Below, piece after piece: positions 18,630 to 29,975 of a stretch of DNA of 64,000 nt (position 1 is its first letter; each line of letters opens with the position of its first letter). Under the pieces are notes generated by a model. The model was not told the DNA's origin and made no database searches. It saw nothing but the letters and a program-made list of their open reading frames with translations. The stretch comes from Serpens gallinarum (GTDB lineage: Bacteria > Pseudomonadota > Gammaproteobacteria > Pseudomonadales > Pseudomonadaceae). The stretch covers positions 1-64,000 of the forward strand of contig NZ_JACSQG010000007.1 in the NCBI RefSeq assembly GCF_014836765.1. Direction: 5' to 3'. Both the position numbers and the translations under genes were made by a program.

Positions 18630-19127
18630 ATGCGCTGGATGCTCACCCTGTTGCTTTGCTGCAGCCCCCTGGCCTTTGCCTCCTTGACGATCACCCACAC
18701 TCCACGCATCGATAAGGTGCTGGTGATCAAATCCGACCGTCAGCTGCATTTGATCAGCCGCGGCGAAACCTTGAAGAGCTACAAGGTTTCACTGGGCAAG
18801 CAACCCGTCGGCCATAAACTGTACGAAGGCGACAAGCGCACCCCTGAAGGCTTGTATTGGCTCGACTGGCGCAAGCACAGTGATAAATTCAACCTGGCCA
18901 TGCATATCTCCTACCCCAACATCCGTGACTCGGCCCGGGCACGACGCGAGGGCGTTCAGCCTGGCGGGGCGATCATGCTGCACGGCACCCCGCTGGATGA
19001 CGACTATCCGGAGTGGTATTTCCATGGCCTGGATTGGACCGAAGGCTGTATTGCCCTGAAAAACGACGACATGCGCGAGATCTGGGACCTGGTCAGCGAT
19101 GGCACGCTGATTGAAATCAGGCCTTGA
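18630..19127 (+). CDS. L,D-transpeptidase (YkuD domain) family protein
   Basis: A 165-residue exported protein. Signal peptide to about residue 17 (LLCCSPLAFAS), then a YkuD domain with HGTPLDDDYP and the catalytic segment DWTEGCIAL containing Cys140. The usual motif is S/T-x-G-C-I/V-x-L, so the active site is intact. These enzymes form 3-3 crosslinks in peptidoglycan or attach lipoproteins, or in short forms act as hydrolases. Start MRWMLTLLLC; the longer frame upstream overlaps the Nudix gene. Confidence 0.85.
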   Translation: MRWMLTLLLCCSPLAFASLTITHTPRIDKVLVIKSDRQLHLISRGETLKSYKVSLGKQPVGHKLYEGDKRTPEGLYWLDWRKHSDKFNLAMHISYPNIRDSARARREGVQPGGAIMLHGTPLDDDYPEWYFHGLDWTEGCIALKNDDMREIWDLVSDGTLIEIRP

Positions 19128-19155
19128 AGCACGTGAACCCGTCTTCAACGGCCCG

Positions 19156-19467
19156 CTAGAACACCTCCAGCCGGTACACTTCGTAGGCCGGGGTTTCATA
19201 GGGGTGGGCTTGCTTCAGGGCCACCACCGCCGACTGGATCAGCTCATCGGCGACGACCATTTCCACCTTCCATTCCTCGACCGCTTCAACCACCCCGCTT
19301 TCGCCAAGGAAAGGATTACTGCCTGGCAATGGACGGAACTGGCCCTGGCCCAGCACCTGCCAGCAACACTGCTCGTAATCGCCGATGCGCCCGGCGCCGG
19401 CGGTGAACAGAGCGTCCTTGACCGCCTGCACATGGCTGTCCGGCACGAAGAAGCAGAGTTTGTACAT
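19156..19467 (-). CDS. NIF3/YqfO-like N-terminal insert-domain protein
   Basis: A 103-residue protein, MYKLCFFVPDSHVQAVKDALFTAGAGRIGDYEQC..., ending HPYETPAYEVYRLE. This matches the PII/CutA-like domain inserted in YqfO (NIF3) proteins, found in many proteobacteria as a freestanding protein. Its ligand is not known. A strong ribosome site (GAGGAGAACGACGC) sets the start. Convergent with the L,D-transpeptidase gene. Confidence 0.85.
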   Translation of the reverse strand: MYKLCFFVPDSHVQAVKDALFTAGAGRIGDYEQCCWQVLGQGQFRPLPGSNPFLGESGVVEAVEEWKVEMVVADELIQSAVVALKQAHPYETPAYEVYRLEVF

Positions 19468-19603
19468 GCGTCGTTCTCCTCGATGAATTTCTGCTGGCGT
19501 CAGCGGCACCGTTCTGTAGCGCGGCCCCGCCCGTAGCAGGGCGCTGTCCGGCAGCCCGCCGCAGAAAAGATTTTGCCCACGGGGTTGTCGCCTCCAAAAA
19601 ACA

Positions 19604-19631
19604 AAAGGCCATATTTCTCAATATGGCCTTT
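19604..19631 (-). terminator. purL terminator
   Basis: AAAGGCCATAT (19604-19614) and ATATGGCCTTT (19621-19631) form an 11-bp stem with a 6-base loop; on the minus strand a TTTTGTTTTTTGG tract follows. It sits 22 bases beyond the purL stop. Confidence 0.88.
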
Positions 19632-19653
19632 GCTGTGACTCCGGATCGGGCGA

Positions 19654-22600
19654 TCAGTCCACCCATACCCGCGCATTGCGGAACATGCGCATCCAGCCGG
19701 CGTCTTCCTGCCATTCATCCGGGCGCCAGGAGTTCTGCACAGCGCGGAACACGCGCTCCGGGTGCGGCATCATGATGGTGACGCGACCGTCCTTGTTGCA
19801 AAGGCCGGTGATACCGCGCGGCGAGCTGTTCGGGTTCGCCGGGTAGCTTTCGGTGACCTTGCCGTGGTTGTCGATGAAGCGCAGCGCCACGTTGCCGGAA
19901 AGGTCCGCCTGCAACAGGGCCTCTTCACTCTCGTACTCGGCATGGCCTTCACCGTGGGCGATGGCGATCGGCAGGCGCGAGCCAGCCATGCCCTGCAGGA
20001 AGATCGATGCCGATTCCTGCACTTGAACCATGGCCAGACGCGCTTCGAACTGCTCGGAGCGGTTGCGCACGAAGCGCGGCCAATTTTCGGTGCCGGGAAT
20101 CAACTCGTGCAGGTTGCTCATCATCTGGCAGCCATTGCACACGCCCAGAGCAAAGCTGTCCTTGCGTTCAAAGAACGCCTGGAAACCATCACGGGCACGG
20201 GCATTGAACAGGATCGACTTGGCCCAGCCTTCACCGGCCCCTAGTACGTCGCCGTAAGAAAAGCCGCCGCACGCCACCAGACCCTTGAACTGCTCCAGGC
20301 TGATGCGTCCAGACAGGATATCGCTCATGTGCACATCGATGGTGCTGAAGCCTGCACGATCGAAGGCCGCGGCCATTTCCACCTGACCGTTGACGCCCTG
20401 CTCGCGCAGGATGGCCACTTGCGGGCGCAGGCCCTTCTTGATGTAGGGCGCAGCGATGTCCTGATTCACATCGAAGGACAGCGTGGCGGTCAGGCCCGGA
20501 TTCTCCTCGTCGAGAAGGACCTCGAATTCCTGATCAGCGCAGTCGGCGTTATCGCGCAGGCGCTGGATCTGATAGCTGGTTTCGCTCCACTGACGCTGCA
20601 ACAGACGACGCTCGCCGCCAAATACCGGCTGGCCGTTGTAACTGATGGCCACGTGCGGACCGTTGACCGGTTTGCCGATCACCGCCACGCAGTCGCCCAG
20701 GCCAGCAGCGCTGAACTGCGCCAGCACTTCGGCGGTGTGGTCCTGATGCACCTGGATCACTGCGCCGAGTTCTTCGTTGAACAGCACGGCGGCCAGTTCT
20801 TTGGCGTCGTCGGCCAGTGCATCTAGGCACAGGTCCAGGCCGCAGTGACCGGCGAAGGCCATTTCCAGAGCGGTGGTCAGCAGACCGCCGTCGGAGCGGT
20901 CGTGATAGGCCAACAGGCGGTCGTCCTGATTCAGTCCCTGGATCACCGCGAAGAACGCTTTGAGATCTTCTGCATCATCGACATCCGGTGCCTGGCGACC
21001 GAGCTTGCCGTACACCTGGGCGAGGATCGAGGCGCCCATACGGTTCTGGCCACGACCCAGATCGATCAGGATCAGGTCGGTTTCGCCCTTGTCCAGGCGC
21101 AGTTGCGGTGTCAGGGTCTTGCGAATATCGGTGACCGGCGCAAACCCTGTCACGATCAGCGACAGCGGCGAGGTCACGCTCTTCTCCGCGCCCTCATCCT
21201 GCCAGCGGGTCTTCATGGACATCGAGTCCTTGCCCACCGGGATGGTGATGCCCAGCTCCGGGCACAGTTCCATGCCGACTGCCTTGACGGTGTCGTACAG
21301 GCGGGCGTCTTCGCCCGGATGACCGGCAGCGGCCATCCAGTTGGCGGACAAACGGATGTCGCCGAGCTTGCCAATGCGCGAAGCCGCCAGGTTGGTGACG
21401 GTTTCACCAATGGCCATACGCCCGGAAGCCGGTGCGTCCAGCAGTGCCAGCGGCGTGCGTTCGCCCATGGCCATGGCTTCGCCGGTGTAGACATCGAAAC
21501 TGGTCGCAGTCACAGCGCAGTCGGCGACCGGTACCTGCCAGGGGCCGACCATCTGGTCGCGCGCCACCAGACCGGTAATGGTGCGGTCGCCAATGGTGAT
21601 CAGGAAACTCTTGCTCGCGACAGCCGGGTGGCGCAGCACGCGGCTGGCCGCTTCTTCGATATCCACCTGGGCAGCGGCGAAATCGTCGCCCTGCTCCGCT
21701 TCGCGGTTGGCGCTGCGATGCATGCGCGGCGCCTTGCCGAGCAGCACGTTGAGCGGCATGTCCACGGGCTTGTTGTCGAAGTGGCTGTCGGCCACAGTCA
21801 GGTGAGGCTCTTCGGTGGCCTCGCCGACCACTGCGAAGGGGCAGCGCTCGCGTTCGCAAATGGCAGCAAAACGCTCGAGATCAGCGGCATCCACCGAGAG
21901 CACATAGCGCTCCTGGGATTCGTTGCACCAGATTTCCAGCGGGCTCATGCCCGGCTCATCGTTGGGCACGTTGCGCAGTTCGAAGCGACCGCCGCGGCCG
22001 GCGTCGTTGACCAGCTCCGGGAAGGCATTGGACAGACCGCCCGCGCCGACGTCGTGGATGAACTTGATCGGGTTGTTTTCGCCCAGCTGCCAGCAACGGT
22101 CGATGACTTCCTGGCAACGGCGTTCCATTTCCGGGTTTTCGCGCTGCACCGAGGCGAAGTCCAGATCAGCGGCACTGGCGCCGGTGGCCATCGAGGACGC
22201 AGCACCGCCGCCCAGACCGATGAGCATGGCCGGGCCGCCGAGGACGATCAGCTTGCCGCCCACCGAAATCTCGGCCTTCTGCACGTGGTCTTCACGGATG
22301 TTGCCCATACCGCCAGCCAGCATGATCGGCTTGTGGTAGCCGCGCACTTCTTCGCCGCGCGGGCTGTTGACCGCCTGCTCGAAAGTACGGAAATAGCCGG
22401 TCAGCGCCGGACGACCGAATTCGTTGTTGAACGCAGCGCCGCCCAACGGGCCTTCGATCATGATGTCCAACGGCGTGACGATGCGTTCGGGCTTGCCATA
22501 GGGCACTTCCCAGGGCTGCTCGAAACCGGGGATGTTCAGGTTGGAGACGGTGAAACCGGTCAGGCCAGCCTTCGGCTTGGCACCGCGCCCGGTGGCGCCT

Positions 22601-23550
22601 TCGTCGCGAATCTCGCCACCCGAGCCGGTGGAGGCACCGGGGAACGGCGCAATCGCCGTCGGGTGGTTGTGGGTTTCCACCTTCATCAGGATATGGACGG
22701 GTTCCTGATTGGCGGCGTACTCGCCGGTCTGCGGGTTCGGGTAGAAACGCCCGGCGGTGTGGCCGACGATTACGGCGGCGTTGTCCTTGTACGCGGACAG
22801 CACACCCTCGCTGTTCATCTGGAAGGTGTTCTTGATCATGCCGAACAGGGACTTTTCCTGACTTTCGCCGTCGATGTCCCAGCTGGCATTGAAAATCTTG
22901 TGACGGCAGTGTTCGGAGTTGGCCTGGGCAAACATCATCAATTCGATGTCATGGGGATTGCGGCCCAGGTCACCAAAACTCTTGACCAGGTAATCGATCT
23001 CGTCTTCCGCCAGGGCCAGGCCCAATTCGGCGTTGGCCTTTTCCAGCGCGGCGCGACCGCCGCCCAGCACATCCACGACGGTCAGCGGCTTGGGCTGGGC
23101 ATGACTGAACAGGCCGGCGGCTTCTTCGAAGCGCTGCAGCACCATTTGCGTCATGCGGTCATGCAACAGTGCCGTTACCTGGGCAATATCGGCGGTGCTC
23201 AGATCGCCGGCCACGTAGTAGGCGATACCACGCTCCAGGCGCTGAATCTTGCCCAGGCCGCAGTTGTGGGCGATATCGCTGGCCTTGCTCGACCAGGGCG
23301 ACAAGGTGCCGAAGCGCGGCACGCTGAGGAACAGCCGACCCGCTGGCTCCTGCACCGGAACACTGGGACCGTACTTGAGCAGACGTGCCAATACGGCCTG
23401 CTCAGCATCGGTCAACTCACCGGCCACATCGGCAAAGTGTGCGAACTCGGCGTACAGCCCAGTCACCGCTGGAACCTTGCTGGTCAGTTGCTCAAGCAAT
23501 TTGCCGTGGCGGAAGGCAGAAAGGGCGGGAGCGCCGCGCAGAATCAACAT
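19654..23550 (-). CDS. purL: phosphoribosylformylglycinamidine synthase
   Basis: Large single-chain FGAM synthase, fourth step of purine synthesis: FGAR + ATP + glutamine gives FGAM. 1298 residues as in other gammaproteobacteria. N-terminal PurS-like region, two AIR-synthase-type domains with the glycine-rich [19 protein letters not shown], and a C-terminal class I glutaminase with nucleophile C1138 (GVCNGCQM) and His1263/Glu1265 (PHPERVFR). Monocistronic, with its own terminator, and divergent from mltF. A TAGAAT -10-like hexamer (23593-23598, minus strand) lies 43 bases upstream. Confidence 0.98.
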   Translation of the reverse strand: MLILRGAPALSAFRHGKLLEQLTSKVPAVTGLYAEFAHFADVAGELTDAEQAVLARLLKYGPSVPVQEPAGRLFLSVPRFGTLSPWSSKASDIAHNCGLGKIQRLERGIAYYVAGDLSTADIAQVTALLHDRMTQMVLQRFEEAAGLFSHAQPKPLTVVDVLGGGRAALEKANAELGLALAEDEIDYLVKSFGDLGRNPHDIELMMFAQANSEHCRHKIFNASWDIDGESQEKSLFGMIKNTFQMNSEGVLSAYKDNAAVIVGHTAGRFYPNPQTGEYAANQEPVHILMKVETHNHPTAIAPFPGASTGSGGEIRDEGATGRGAKPKAGLTGFTVSNLNIPGFEQPWEVPYGKPERIVTPLDIMIEGPLGGAAFNNEFGRPALTGYFRTFEQAVNSPRGEEVRGYHKPIMLAGGMGNIREDHVQKAEISVGGKLIVLGGPAMLIGLGGGAASSMATGASAADLDFASVQRENPEMERRCQEVIDRCWQLGENNPIKFIHDVGAGGLSNAFPELVNDAGRGGRFELRNVPNDEPGMSPLEIWCNESQERYVLSVDAADLERFAAICERERCPFAVVGEATEEPHLTVADSHFDNKPVDMPLNVLLGKAPRMHRSANREAEQGDDFAAAQVDIEEAASRVLRHPAVASKSFLITIGDRTITGLVARDQMVGPWQVPVADCAVTATSFDVYTGEAMAMGERTPLALLDAPASGRMAIGETVTNLAASRIGKLGDIRLSANWMAAAGHPGEDARLYDTVKAVGMELCPELGITIPVGKDSMSMKTRWQDEGAEKSVTSPLSLIVTGFAPVTDIRKTLTPQLRLDKGETDLILIDLGRGQNRMGASILAQVYGKLGRQAPDVDDAEDLKAFFAVIQGLNQDDRLLAYHDRSDGGLLTTALEMAFAGHCGLDLCLDALADDAKELAAVLFNEELGAVIQVHQDHTAEVLAQFSAAGLGDCVAVIGKPVNGPHVAISYNGQPVFGGERRLLQRQWSETSYQIQRLRDNADCADQEFEVLLDEENPGLTATLSFDVNQDIAAPYIKKGLRPQVAILREQGVNGQVEMAAAFDRAGFSTIDVHMSDILSGRISLEQFKGLVACGGFSYGDVLGAGEGWAKSILFNARARDGFQAFFERKDSFALGVCNGCQMMSNLHELIPGTENWPRFVRNRSEQFEARLAMVQVQESASIFLQGMAGSRLPIAIAHGEGHAEYESEEALLQADLSGNVALRFIDNHGKVTESYPANPNSSPRGITGLCNKDGRVTIMMPHPERVFRAVQNSWRPDEWQEDAGWMRMFRNARVWVD

Positions 23551-23601
23551 CGTCGGAACAGCCTCGGAAGGGGGAGCGGGAAACGGCGCATTCTACCCTA
23601 A

Positions 23602-25182
<1,581 letters not shown>

Positions 25183-25291
25183 CGACGGTTGGCGACGGCA
25201 ACCCTTTCCGAATTTCAACCTGCGTCGCGCTGCTCAGTGCGCGCCGTGAATCGCTGCCACTCGCCTTTCACCTGCCTGCATATTCAATAAA

Positions 25292-25340
25292 AGCATATAA
25301 CTATGCGATTTTCGTATTTTCATAGCATATAGCTATCGCG
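25292..25340 (+). promoter_or_regulatory. direct-repeat operator-like region upstream of sbp
   Basis: AGCATATAACTATGCG (25292-25307) and AGCATATAGCTATCGCG (25324-25340) are near-identical copies whose starts are 32 bases apart (about three helical turns), in an AT-rich patch 75-125 bases before the sbp start. CysB-type activators bind AT-rich, ATA/TAT-containing sites in this position upstream of sulfate-uptake genes, so sulfur-starvation control by CysB is a reasonable inference, not shown. Confidence 0.5.
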
Positions 25341-25414
25341 CAGAATGCCTGCCATCGCTGACCACACCCGGTCGCATTCAATAAGCCCCTGCGGCTGTGC
25401 GAGGAAGCCTTTAA

Positions 25415-26428
25415 ATGTTCAAGAAACTGTTGCTGGCCACCGCCCTGACGTCCACGCTGTTCGGCGCCACCGCCCAGGCTGACAGCACTCCGCTGCTCAA
25501 CGCCTCCTACGACGTTGCGCGCGAATTGTTCACTGAAATCAACCCCAAGTTCATCGCACATTGGAAAGCCACCACGGGCGAAGACATCAAGATCGACCAG
25601 TCCTTTGCCGGCACTTCCAAGCAGGCGCAGGACATCATCCAAGGCAAGAAGGTCGACACCGTCACCTTCAACCAGGTGACGGATGTGGACATCCTCGCCA
25701 AGCGCCGCCTGCTCAATGCCGATTGGTCCACCGAGTTCCCCAACAACAGTTCGCCGTACTACAGCACCATCGGTTTCCTGGTGCGCGAGGGTAACCCGAA
25801 GAACATCCAGAGCTGGGACGACCTGGTGCGCGATGACGTGAAAGTGGTTTTCCCCAACCCGAAAACCTCCGGCAACGCTCGTTACACCTACCTGGCGGCC
25901 TGGCTGTTTGCCAACGAGAAGTTCAACGGCGACGAAGCCAAGATCAAGAAGTTCGTCGGTAAGCTGCTGCACAACGTGGAAAACTTCCCCACCGGCGGGC
26001 GTGGCGCCACCGTGGCGTTTGCTCAGAACGGCCAGGGCGATGCCTTGCTGACCTTCGAATCGGAAGTGATCAACATCGCCAAGCACCCCGACTTCGCGGC
26101 GGGCAACTTCCAGCCGGTGATTCCGCCGCTGAGTGTGCTGGCCGAGTTCCCGGTGGCCATCGTCGATAAGGTGGTCGACCAGAAAGGCACCCGCAAGCAG
26201 GCCACCGAGTTCCTCAACTTCCAATACACCCAGGATGTGCAGCAACTGCTGACCACCTTCAACCTGCGCGTTCACCACCCCGAAGTGGTCAAGGCCACCG
26301 AGGCACAGTTCGCCAAGGTCAAGCTGGTCAACCCGACCGAGGTTCTCGGCAGCTGGGATGAGATCACCGCGAAGCATTTCGGCAGCAATGGCGTGCTCGA
26401 TCAACTGCTGGCACAAAGCCCAAACTGA
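25415..26428 (+). CDS. sbp: periplasmic sulfate-binding protein
   Basis: Substrate-binding component of a sulfate/thiosulfate ABC transporter. 337 residues, signal peptide ending ATAQA-DS (residue 22). The family core is clear: LLNASYDVARELF at the N-terminus, IDQSFAGTSKQAQDI, and NPKTSGNARYTYLAAW, which hold the sulfate through main-chain NH and Ser/Trp contacts. GAGGAAG precedes the ATG. First gene of sbp-cysT-cysW, with a terminator-like hairpin between it and cysT that should keep the binding protein in excess over the permease. Confidence 0.95.
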   Translation: MFKKLLLATALTSTLFGATAQADSTPLLNASYDVARELFTEINPKFIAHWKATTGEDIKIDQSFAGTSKQAQDIIQGKKVDTVTFNQVTDVDILAKRRLLNADWSTEFPNNSSPYYSTIGFLVREGNPKNIQSWDDLVRDDVKVVFPNPKTSGNARYTYLAAWLFANEKFNGDEAKIKKFVGKLLHNVENFPTGGRGATVAFAQNGQGDALLTFESEVINIAKHPDFAAGNFQPVIPPLSVLAEFPVAIVDKVVDQKGTRKQATEFLNFQYTQDVQQLLTTFNLRVHHPEVVKATEAQFAKVKLVNPTEVLGSWDEITAKHFGSNGVLDQLLAQSPN

Positions 26429-26444
26429 GTTTCGCTCCTGTAAA

Positions 26445-26477
26445 CTACGCCGCCCGCAGTGGGCGGCGTAGCTTTTT
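26445..26477 (+). terminator. terminator/attenuator between sbp and cysT
   Basis: CTACGCCGCCC (26445-26455) and GGGCGGCGTAG (26461-26471) make a perfect 11-bp stem with loop GCAGT, followed by CTTTTT. It lies 17 bases after the sbp stop and 46 bases before cysT. Partial readthrough is expected if cysTW have no promoter of their own. Confidence 0.85.
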
Positions 26478-26522
26478 GTAGCTAGCCGCTGCGTCTTTTT
26501 TCAGTAGGACAAGCGATTTCCC

Positions 26523-27371
26523 GTGACGCTTAATACCTTCCGCTTCTTTCATCAGGCGCCCACCCTGCCAGGTTTCGGGCTGAGCTTCGGCATCAGCACT
26601 CTGTACCTGTCGTTGGTCATCCTGTTTCCGATTTCCGCCTTGCTGGTGTACGTCAGCGACCTATCCTGGGCGCAGTACTGGCAGGCGATTAGCGACCGCC
26701 GCGTCGTGGCCAGTTACTGGGTCACCGTCAGTGGCGCCTTCTACTCGACCATCGCCGCAACGCTGATCGGCCTGTTGCTGGCCTGGATCATTACCCGCTA
26801 CGACTTTCCCGGTCGCCGCCTGGTGGACGCCCTGGTCGATCTGCCCTTCGCCCTGCCCACCTCGGTGGCCGGCCTCACCCTGGCCACGTTGCTGGTTCCC
26901 GGTGGCTGGCTGGGCCAATGGTTCGACGCGATGGGCATCAAGATCGCCTATGCCTATCCCGGCATCCTGATCGCCATGACCTTTACCAGTCTGCCCTTCG
27001 TAGTAAGGACAGTGCAGCCGGTATTGCTGGAGATGGGCAACGACTACGAAGAAGCCGGCCGCACCCTGGGTGCCAGCAAGCTGCAGATCTTTTTCTACGT
27101 GATGCTGCCGACCCTGTATCCGGCACTGATTACCGGCGCGGCGCAGTCCTTCGTGCGCGGCCTAGGCGAGTTCGGCGCGGTGATCATGATCGCCGGCAAT
27201 ATGCCGTTCAAAACCGAAGTGTCCTCGCTGATGATCTTTGTCCGCCTGCAGGAGTTCGACTACGGGGCCGCTTCGGCGATCGCCTCGGTCATCTTGCTGG
27301 CATCCCTGGCCATGCTGTTCACCCTGCAGGTGATCCAGAGCCACATCTTCCGCTGGCAGCGCAAGAAATGA
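26523..27371 (+). CDS. cysT: sulfate ABC transporter permease CysT
   Basis: A 282-residue inner-membrane permease, six membrane segments, with the EAA loop for contact with the ATPase (DYEEAGRTLGASKLQIFFYVMLP near residues 178-198). Starts at a GTG; AGGACAAG lies upstream at rather long spacing. Pairs with CysW to make the channel. Its TGA overlaps the cysW ATG. Confidence 0.94.
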   Translation: MTLNTFRFFHQAPTLPGFGLSFGISTLYLSLVILFPISALLVYVSDLSWAQYWQAISDRRVVASYWVTVSGAFYSTIAATLIGLLLAWIITRYDFPGRRLVDALVDLPFALPTSVAGLTLATLLVPGGWLGQWFDAMGIKIAYAYPGILIAMTFTSLPFVVRTVQPVLLEMGNDYEEAGRTLGASKLQIFFYVMLPTLYPALITGAAQSFVRGLGEFGAVIMIAGNMPFKTEVSSLMIFVRLQEFDYGAASAIASVILLASLAMLFTLQVIQSHIFRWQRKK

Positions 27372-28198
27372 AAAAACCCGTTTATTGGCATCAATGGCTC
27401 CTCATCGGCCTGGGCCTCGCCACCGTCACCCTGCTGTTGCTGGTCCCGCTGGCGCTGATCTTCACCAAGGCACTGAGTGGCGGCCTCGGCCTGCTGTGGT
27501 CGAACCTGTCCGAAGACTACATGCTCCACGCGATCATGCTCACCTTACTGGTGGCGGTGATTACCGTGCCGATCAACTTGGTGTTCGGCATCTGCCTGGC
27601 CTGGTGCGTGACCCATTACGACTTTCGCGGTCGCCGCCTGCTGTCCACCCTGATCGACATCCCTTACGCGGTGTCCCCCGTGGTGGCCGGCCTGTGCTAC
27701 CTGGTGATCTATGGCGTCGAAGGCGTGGTTGGCCAGTGGTTTTACGATCGCGATATCCAGCTGATGTTCGCCTGGCCGGGCATCATCATGGTCACCGTGT
27801 TCGTCACCGCCCCCTATGTGGCACGCATCCTGATTCCGACCATGCAGTCCCAGGGCACCGAGGAAGAAACCGCCGCGCTGACGCTGGGTGCTAGCGGCTG
27901 GCAGATCTTCCGCCACGTGACCCTGCCGAACATCAAATGGGCGCTGCTGTACGGCGTGGTGGTCACCAATGCCCGCGCAGTCGGCGAGTTCGGCGCGGTG
28001 TCGGTGGTCTCCGGCACCATCATGAACCAGACGCTGACCCTGCCGCTGCTGGTCGACCAGTTGAACAACGACTACAAGACCGCCGCTGCCTTTACCGCCG
28101 CTGCCCTGCTCGCCTGCATGGCGCTGCTCACCCTGCTGCTGAAGACCTTCATGGAATGGCGCCAGCGCCAGGCGATGCTCAAGGCCGAAGCCCAGTAA
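27368..28198 (+). CDS. cysW: sulfate ABC transporter permease CysW
   Basis: A 276-residue permease partner of CysT, with its EAA loop at TEEETAALTLGASGWQIFRHVTLPN. Start at ATGAAAAAACCC, overlapping cysT by 4 bases (ATGA), so translation is coupled. A terminator follows 8 bases after the stop, where cysA, the ATPase gene of the complex, would be expected from the usual Pseudomonas sbp-cysTWA operon. The protein looks full length. Confidence 0.94.
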   Translation: MKKPVYWHQWLLIGLGLATVTLLLLVPLALIFTKALSGGLGLLWSNLSEDYMLHAIMLTLLVAVITVPINLVFGICLAWCVTHYDFRGRRLLSTLIDIPYAVSPVVAGLCYLVIYGVEGVVGQWFYDRDIQLMFAWPGIIMVTVFVTAPYVARILIPTMQSQGTEEETAALTLGASGWQIFRHVTLPNIKWALLYGVVVTNARAVGEFGAVSVVSGTIMNQTLTLPLLVDQLNNDYKTAAAFTAAALLACMALLTLLLKTFMEWRQRQAMLKAEAQ

Positions 28199-28206
28199 CA
28201 AAAATA

Positions 28207-28229
28207 GCCCCGCACCTGCGGGGCTTTTT
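28207..28229 (+). terminator. bidirectional terminator after cysW
   Basis: GCCCCGC/GCGGGGC stem of 7 bp with loop ACCT (28214-28217), T-run at 28225-28229 and A-run on the other side. It ends the sbp-cysTW unit and probably also the convergent gene at 28231. Confidence 0.88.
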
Positions 28230-28230
28230 A

Positions 28231-29415
28231 TCAGGCACGATGCACGCTGGGCATCTTCATCTCGGACTGCCAGATCAAGCGGAACCCCCGGATCAGCAGA
28301 TAGATGAACAGTACCGGCAGCAAAATCGACTTGAGAATGAAAAAGGCCATGAGGCGAATCAGCGTGTCGATCACCGCCTCAAGCTTGGCCTTGATGCTTT
28401 TGTAGGTTTCCACGTCAGCCAGGCTGGCTGCGGAACGGCTCCAGCCCGAGACCTTGTCGCTAAAGTGCGACCAGAAACCGTCTTGGGATTTCTCCTTGGC
28501 CTGCGCCAGCGCCAGGCGCTCCTTGTCCACCGCCAACAGCCGACGCTCTCTGCTCGCCAACGCCTCATGGGCCGCTTGCCACTCAGCCTCAAGCACGTCC
28601 AAACGCTCCACCGTGGCCTGATGCTCAACGCTACGGTTCATGCCCAGGCGCTGGCTCAAACTGCTGTCGCGTTCATGCTCGGCCAATGCCTGACGGGCCT
28701 GCTCCATGTCCGGCTTCAAACGTTCGATCTGCTCCAGCAGCCCATCTCGCTCAGCCTGCAAGGCGCTCTGCTGAGTTTGCAATGCGCTCAACGCACCATC
28801 CTCCAGTGTTTCCAGGGGAACACCCTGCATGCCCAATACATCGACTTGGCTGGGCAAAGCATCCAGCAAGGCCACATCGTCACGTACCGGGTCGCTCAGA
28901 AACGCATGGTCCACCGCGGCATTCAGTAAAACGCTCAGCGCCAGGGCCAAGCGCAGAAACACGCAGCACAGAAATGCCCGGAACAACAGGAGCGTGCCGC
29001 GAGACGTCGGGGCCAGCAGCGAACAGACCAAAACCACAGCGGCGATCGCCGTCAACACGACAGTGAATAGCCTGTGGGACACCACGCCGAGCATCACTTT
29101 CTGGATGACCAGTGAGCCAATGGCCCACTGCATCACTTGAGAAAACTGCTCGACCAGATCATTGATGGGATCCAGCAACTCGCCAGGGTGAACGCTGGCC
29201 ACCATCACGCTGATTTCGACCGACTGGAGCAATGAGATCAGGGCATTCAGCACCCGTGCAACGGCGAACGCAGTGGCCGCCTGCAGCAAGGCGCCATCCA
29301 GGTATTCAGTCGACAGTTGCTCCAGCACGCCTGTCCAGGAGACGGCGACCGACAATGCCACTCCGATTGCCGCCAGCACCCACAGGCCGCTGACGGCCTT
29401 TTTTTTCCGCTCCAT
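28231..29415 (-). CDS. unrecognised inner-membrane protein with long coiled coil
   Basis: 394 residues, no family I can name. Hydrophobic segments near residues 10-28, 42-66, 93-110, 118-140 and 145-170 are followed by a long, charged, heptad-rich coiled coil (about 205-335; ALQTQQSALQAERDGLLEQIERL...) and a C-terminal membrane segment (about 345-375) ending in a basic tail. So a cytoplasmic or periplasmic coiled-coil loop is held between membrane segments. Starts with a basic MERKKK. Convergent with cysW and upstream of tadA on the same strand, 51 bases beyond it, but no shared function is suggested. Confidence 0.7.
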   Translation of the reverse strand: MERKKKAVSGLWVLAAIGVALSVAVSWTGVLEQLSTEYLDGALLQAATAFAVARVLNALISLLQSVEISVMVASVHPGELLDPINDLVEQFSQVMQWAIGSLVIQKVMLGVVSHRLFTVVLTAIAAVVLVCSLLAPTSRGTLLLFRAFLCCVFLRLALALSVLLNAAVDHAFLSDPVRDDVALLDALPSQVDVLGMQGVPLETLEDGALSALQTQQSALQAERDGLLEQIERLKPDMEQARQALAEHERDSSLSQRLGMNRSVEHQATVERLDVLEAEWQAAHEALASRERRLLAVDKERLALAQAKEKSQDGFWSHFSDKVSGWSRSAASLADVETYKSIKAKLEAVIDTLIRLMAFFILKSILLPVLFIYLLIRGFRLIWQSEMKMPSVHRA

Positions 29416-29466
29416 GAAAACTCCTACTGAAGCACTACCGTCTACGCACTCTTCAACGCTTGGGCT

Positions 29467-29940
29467 TTATCGCCGCGCCTTGAAAAACGCCTTGAGAATC
29501 GTCCCGCACTCCTCGGCCAGCACGCCCCCCTCAACCATCACCCGATGGTTGAGGAAATCCTGACTGAAGAATTCACCGCGACTGACCGCCACCCCCGCTC
29601 GCGGCTCGGTGGCGCCATACACCACCCGTGCCACCCGAGAATGTACGATCAGCCCCGCGCACATGCTGCACGGTTCCAGGGTCACGTACAGGGTGCTGCC
29701 CGGCAGGCGGTAATTTTGCGCCGCTTCGGCGGCGGCCCGGATGGCCACCATCTCGGCATGAGCACTGGGGTCGTGGCGGCTGATGGGTGAGTTGAACCCC
29801 TGGCCGATGATTTCGCCGTCCTGCACCAACACCGCCCCCACCGGCACCTCGCCCAGCTCAGCGCCTTTGGCGGCTAGCGCCAGCGCTTCGCGCATGAAAT
29901 GCTCGTCACGGGAGCGGTCGATGATCTTGATTCTGCGCAT
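29467..29940 (-). CDS. tadA: tRNA-specific adenosine deaminase
   Basis: Converts A34 of tRNA-Arg(ACG) to inosine, essential for reading CGC and CGA. 157 residues. Zinc site H61-A-E63 and P-C91-SM-C94 all present, with the family start (DEHFMREALALAAKGAELGEVPVGAVLV). Start taken at MRRIKIIDRSR (29940); a longer in-frame reading runs into the upstream repeat element and is not credible. Confidence 0.95.
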   Translation of the reverse strand: MRRIKIIDRSRDEHFMREALALAAKGAELGEVPVGAVLVQDGEIIGQGFNSPISRHDPSAHAEMVAIRAAAEAAQNYRLPGSTLYVTLEPCSMCAGLIVHSRVARVVYGATEPRAGVAVSRGEFFSQDFLNHRVMVEGGVLAEECGTILKAFFKARR

Positions 29941-29975
29941 GGCTCTATCGCGAAGCTGAAAGCCGGCCATTGTTA

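Noticed and set aside
20845-23601. 918-codon antisense open frame opposite purL
   Set aside because: Shadow frame of high-GC coding sequence; purL is full length and conserved, and the antisense product resembles no protein.
25301-26416. 371-codon antisense open frame opposite sbp
   Set aside because: Shadow frame; sbp is clearly the real gene.
26918-27367. Upstream extension of cysW giving a 426-residue product
   Set aside because: The extension lies in another frame of cysT; the ATGA overlap start at 27368 gives the normal permease length.
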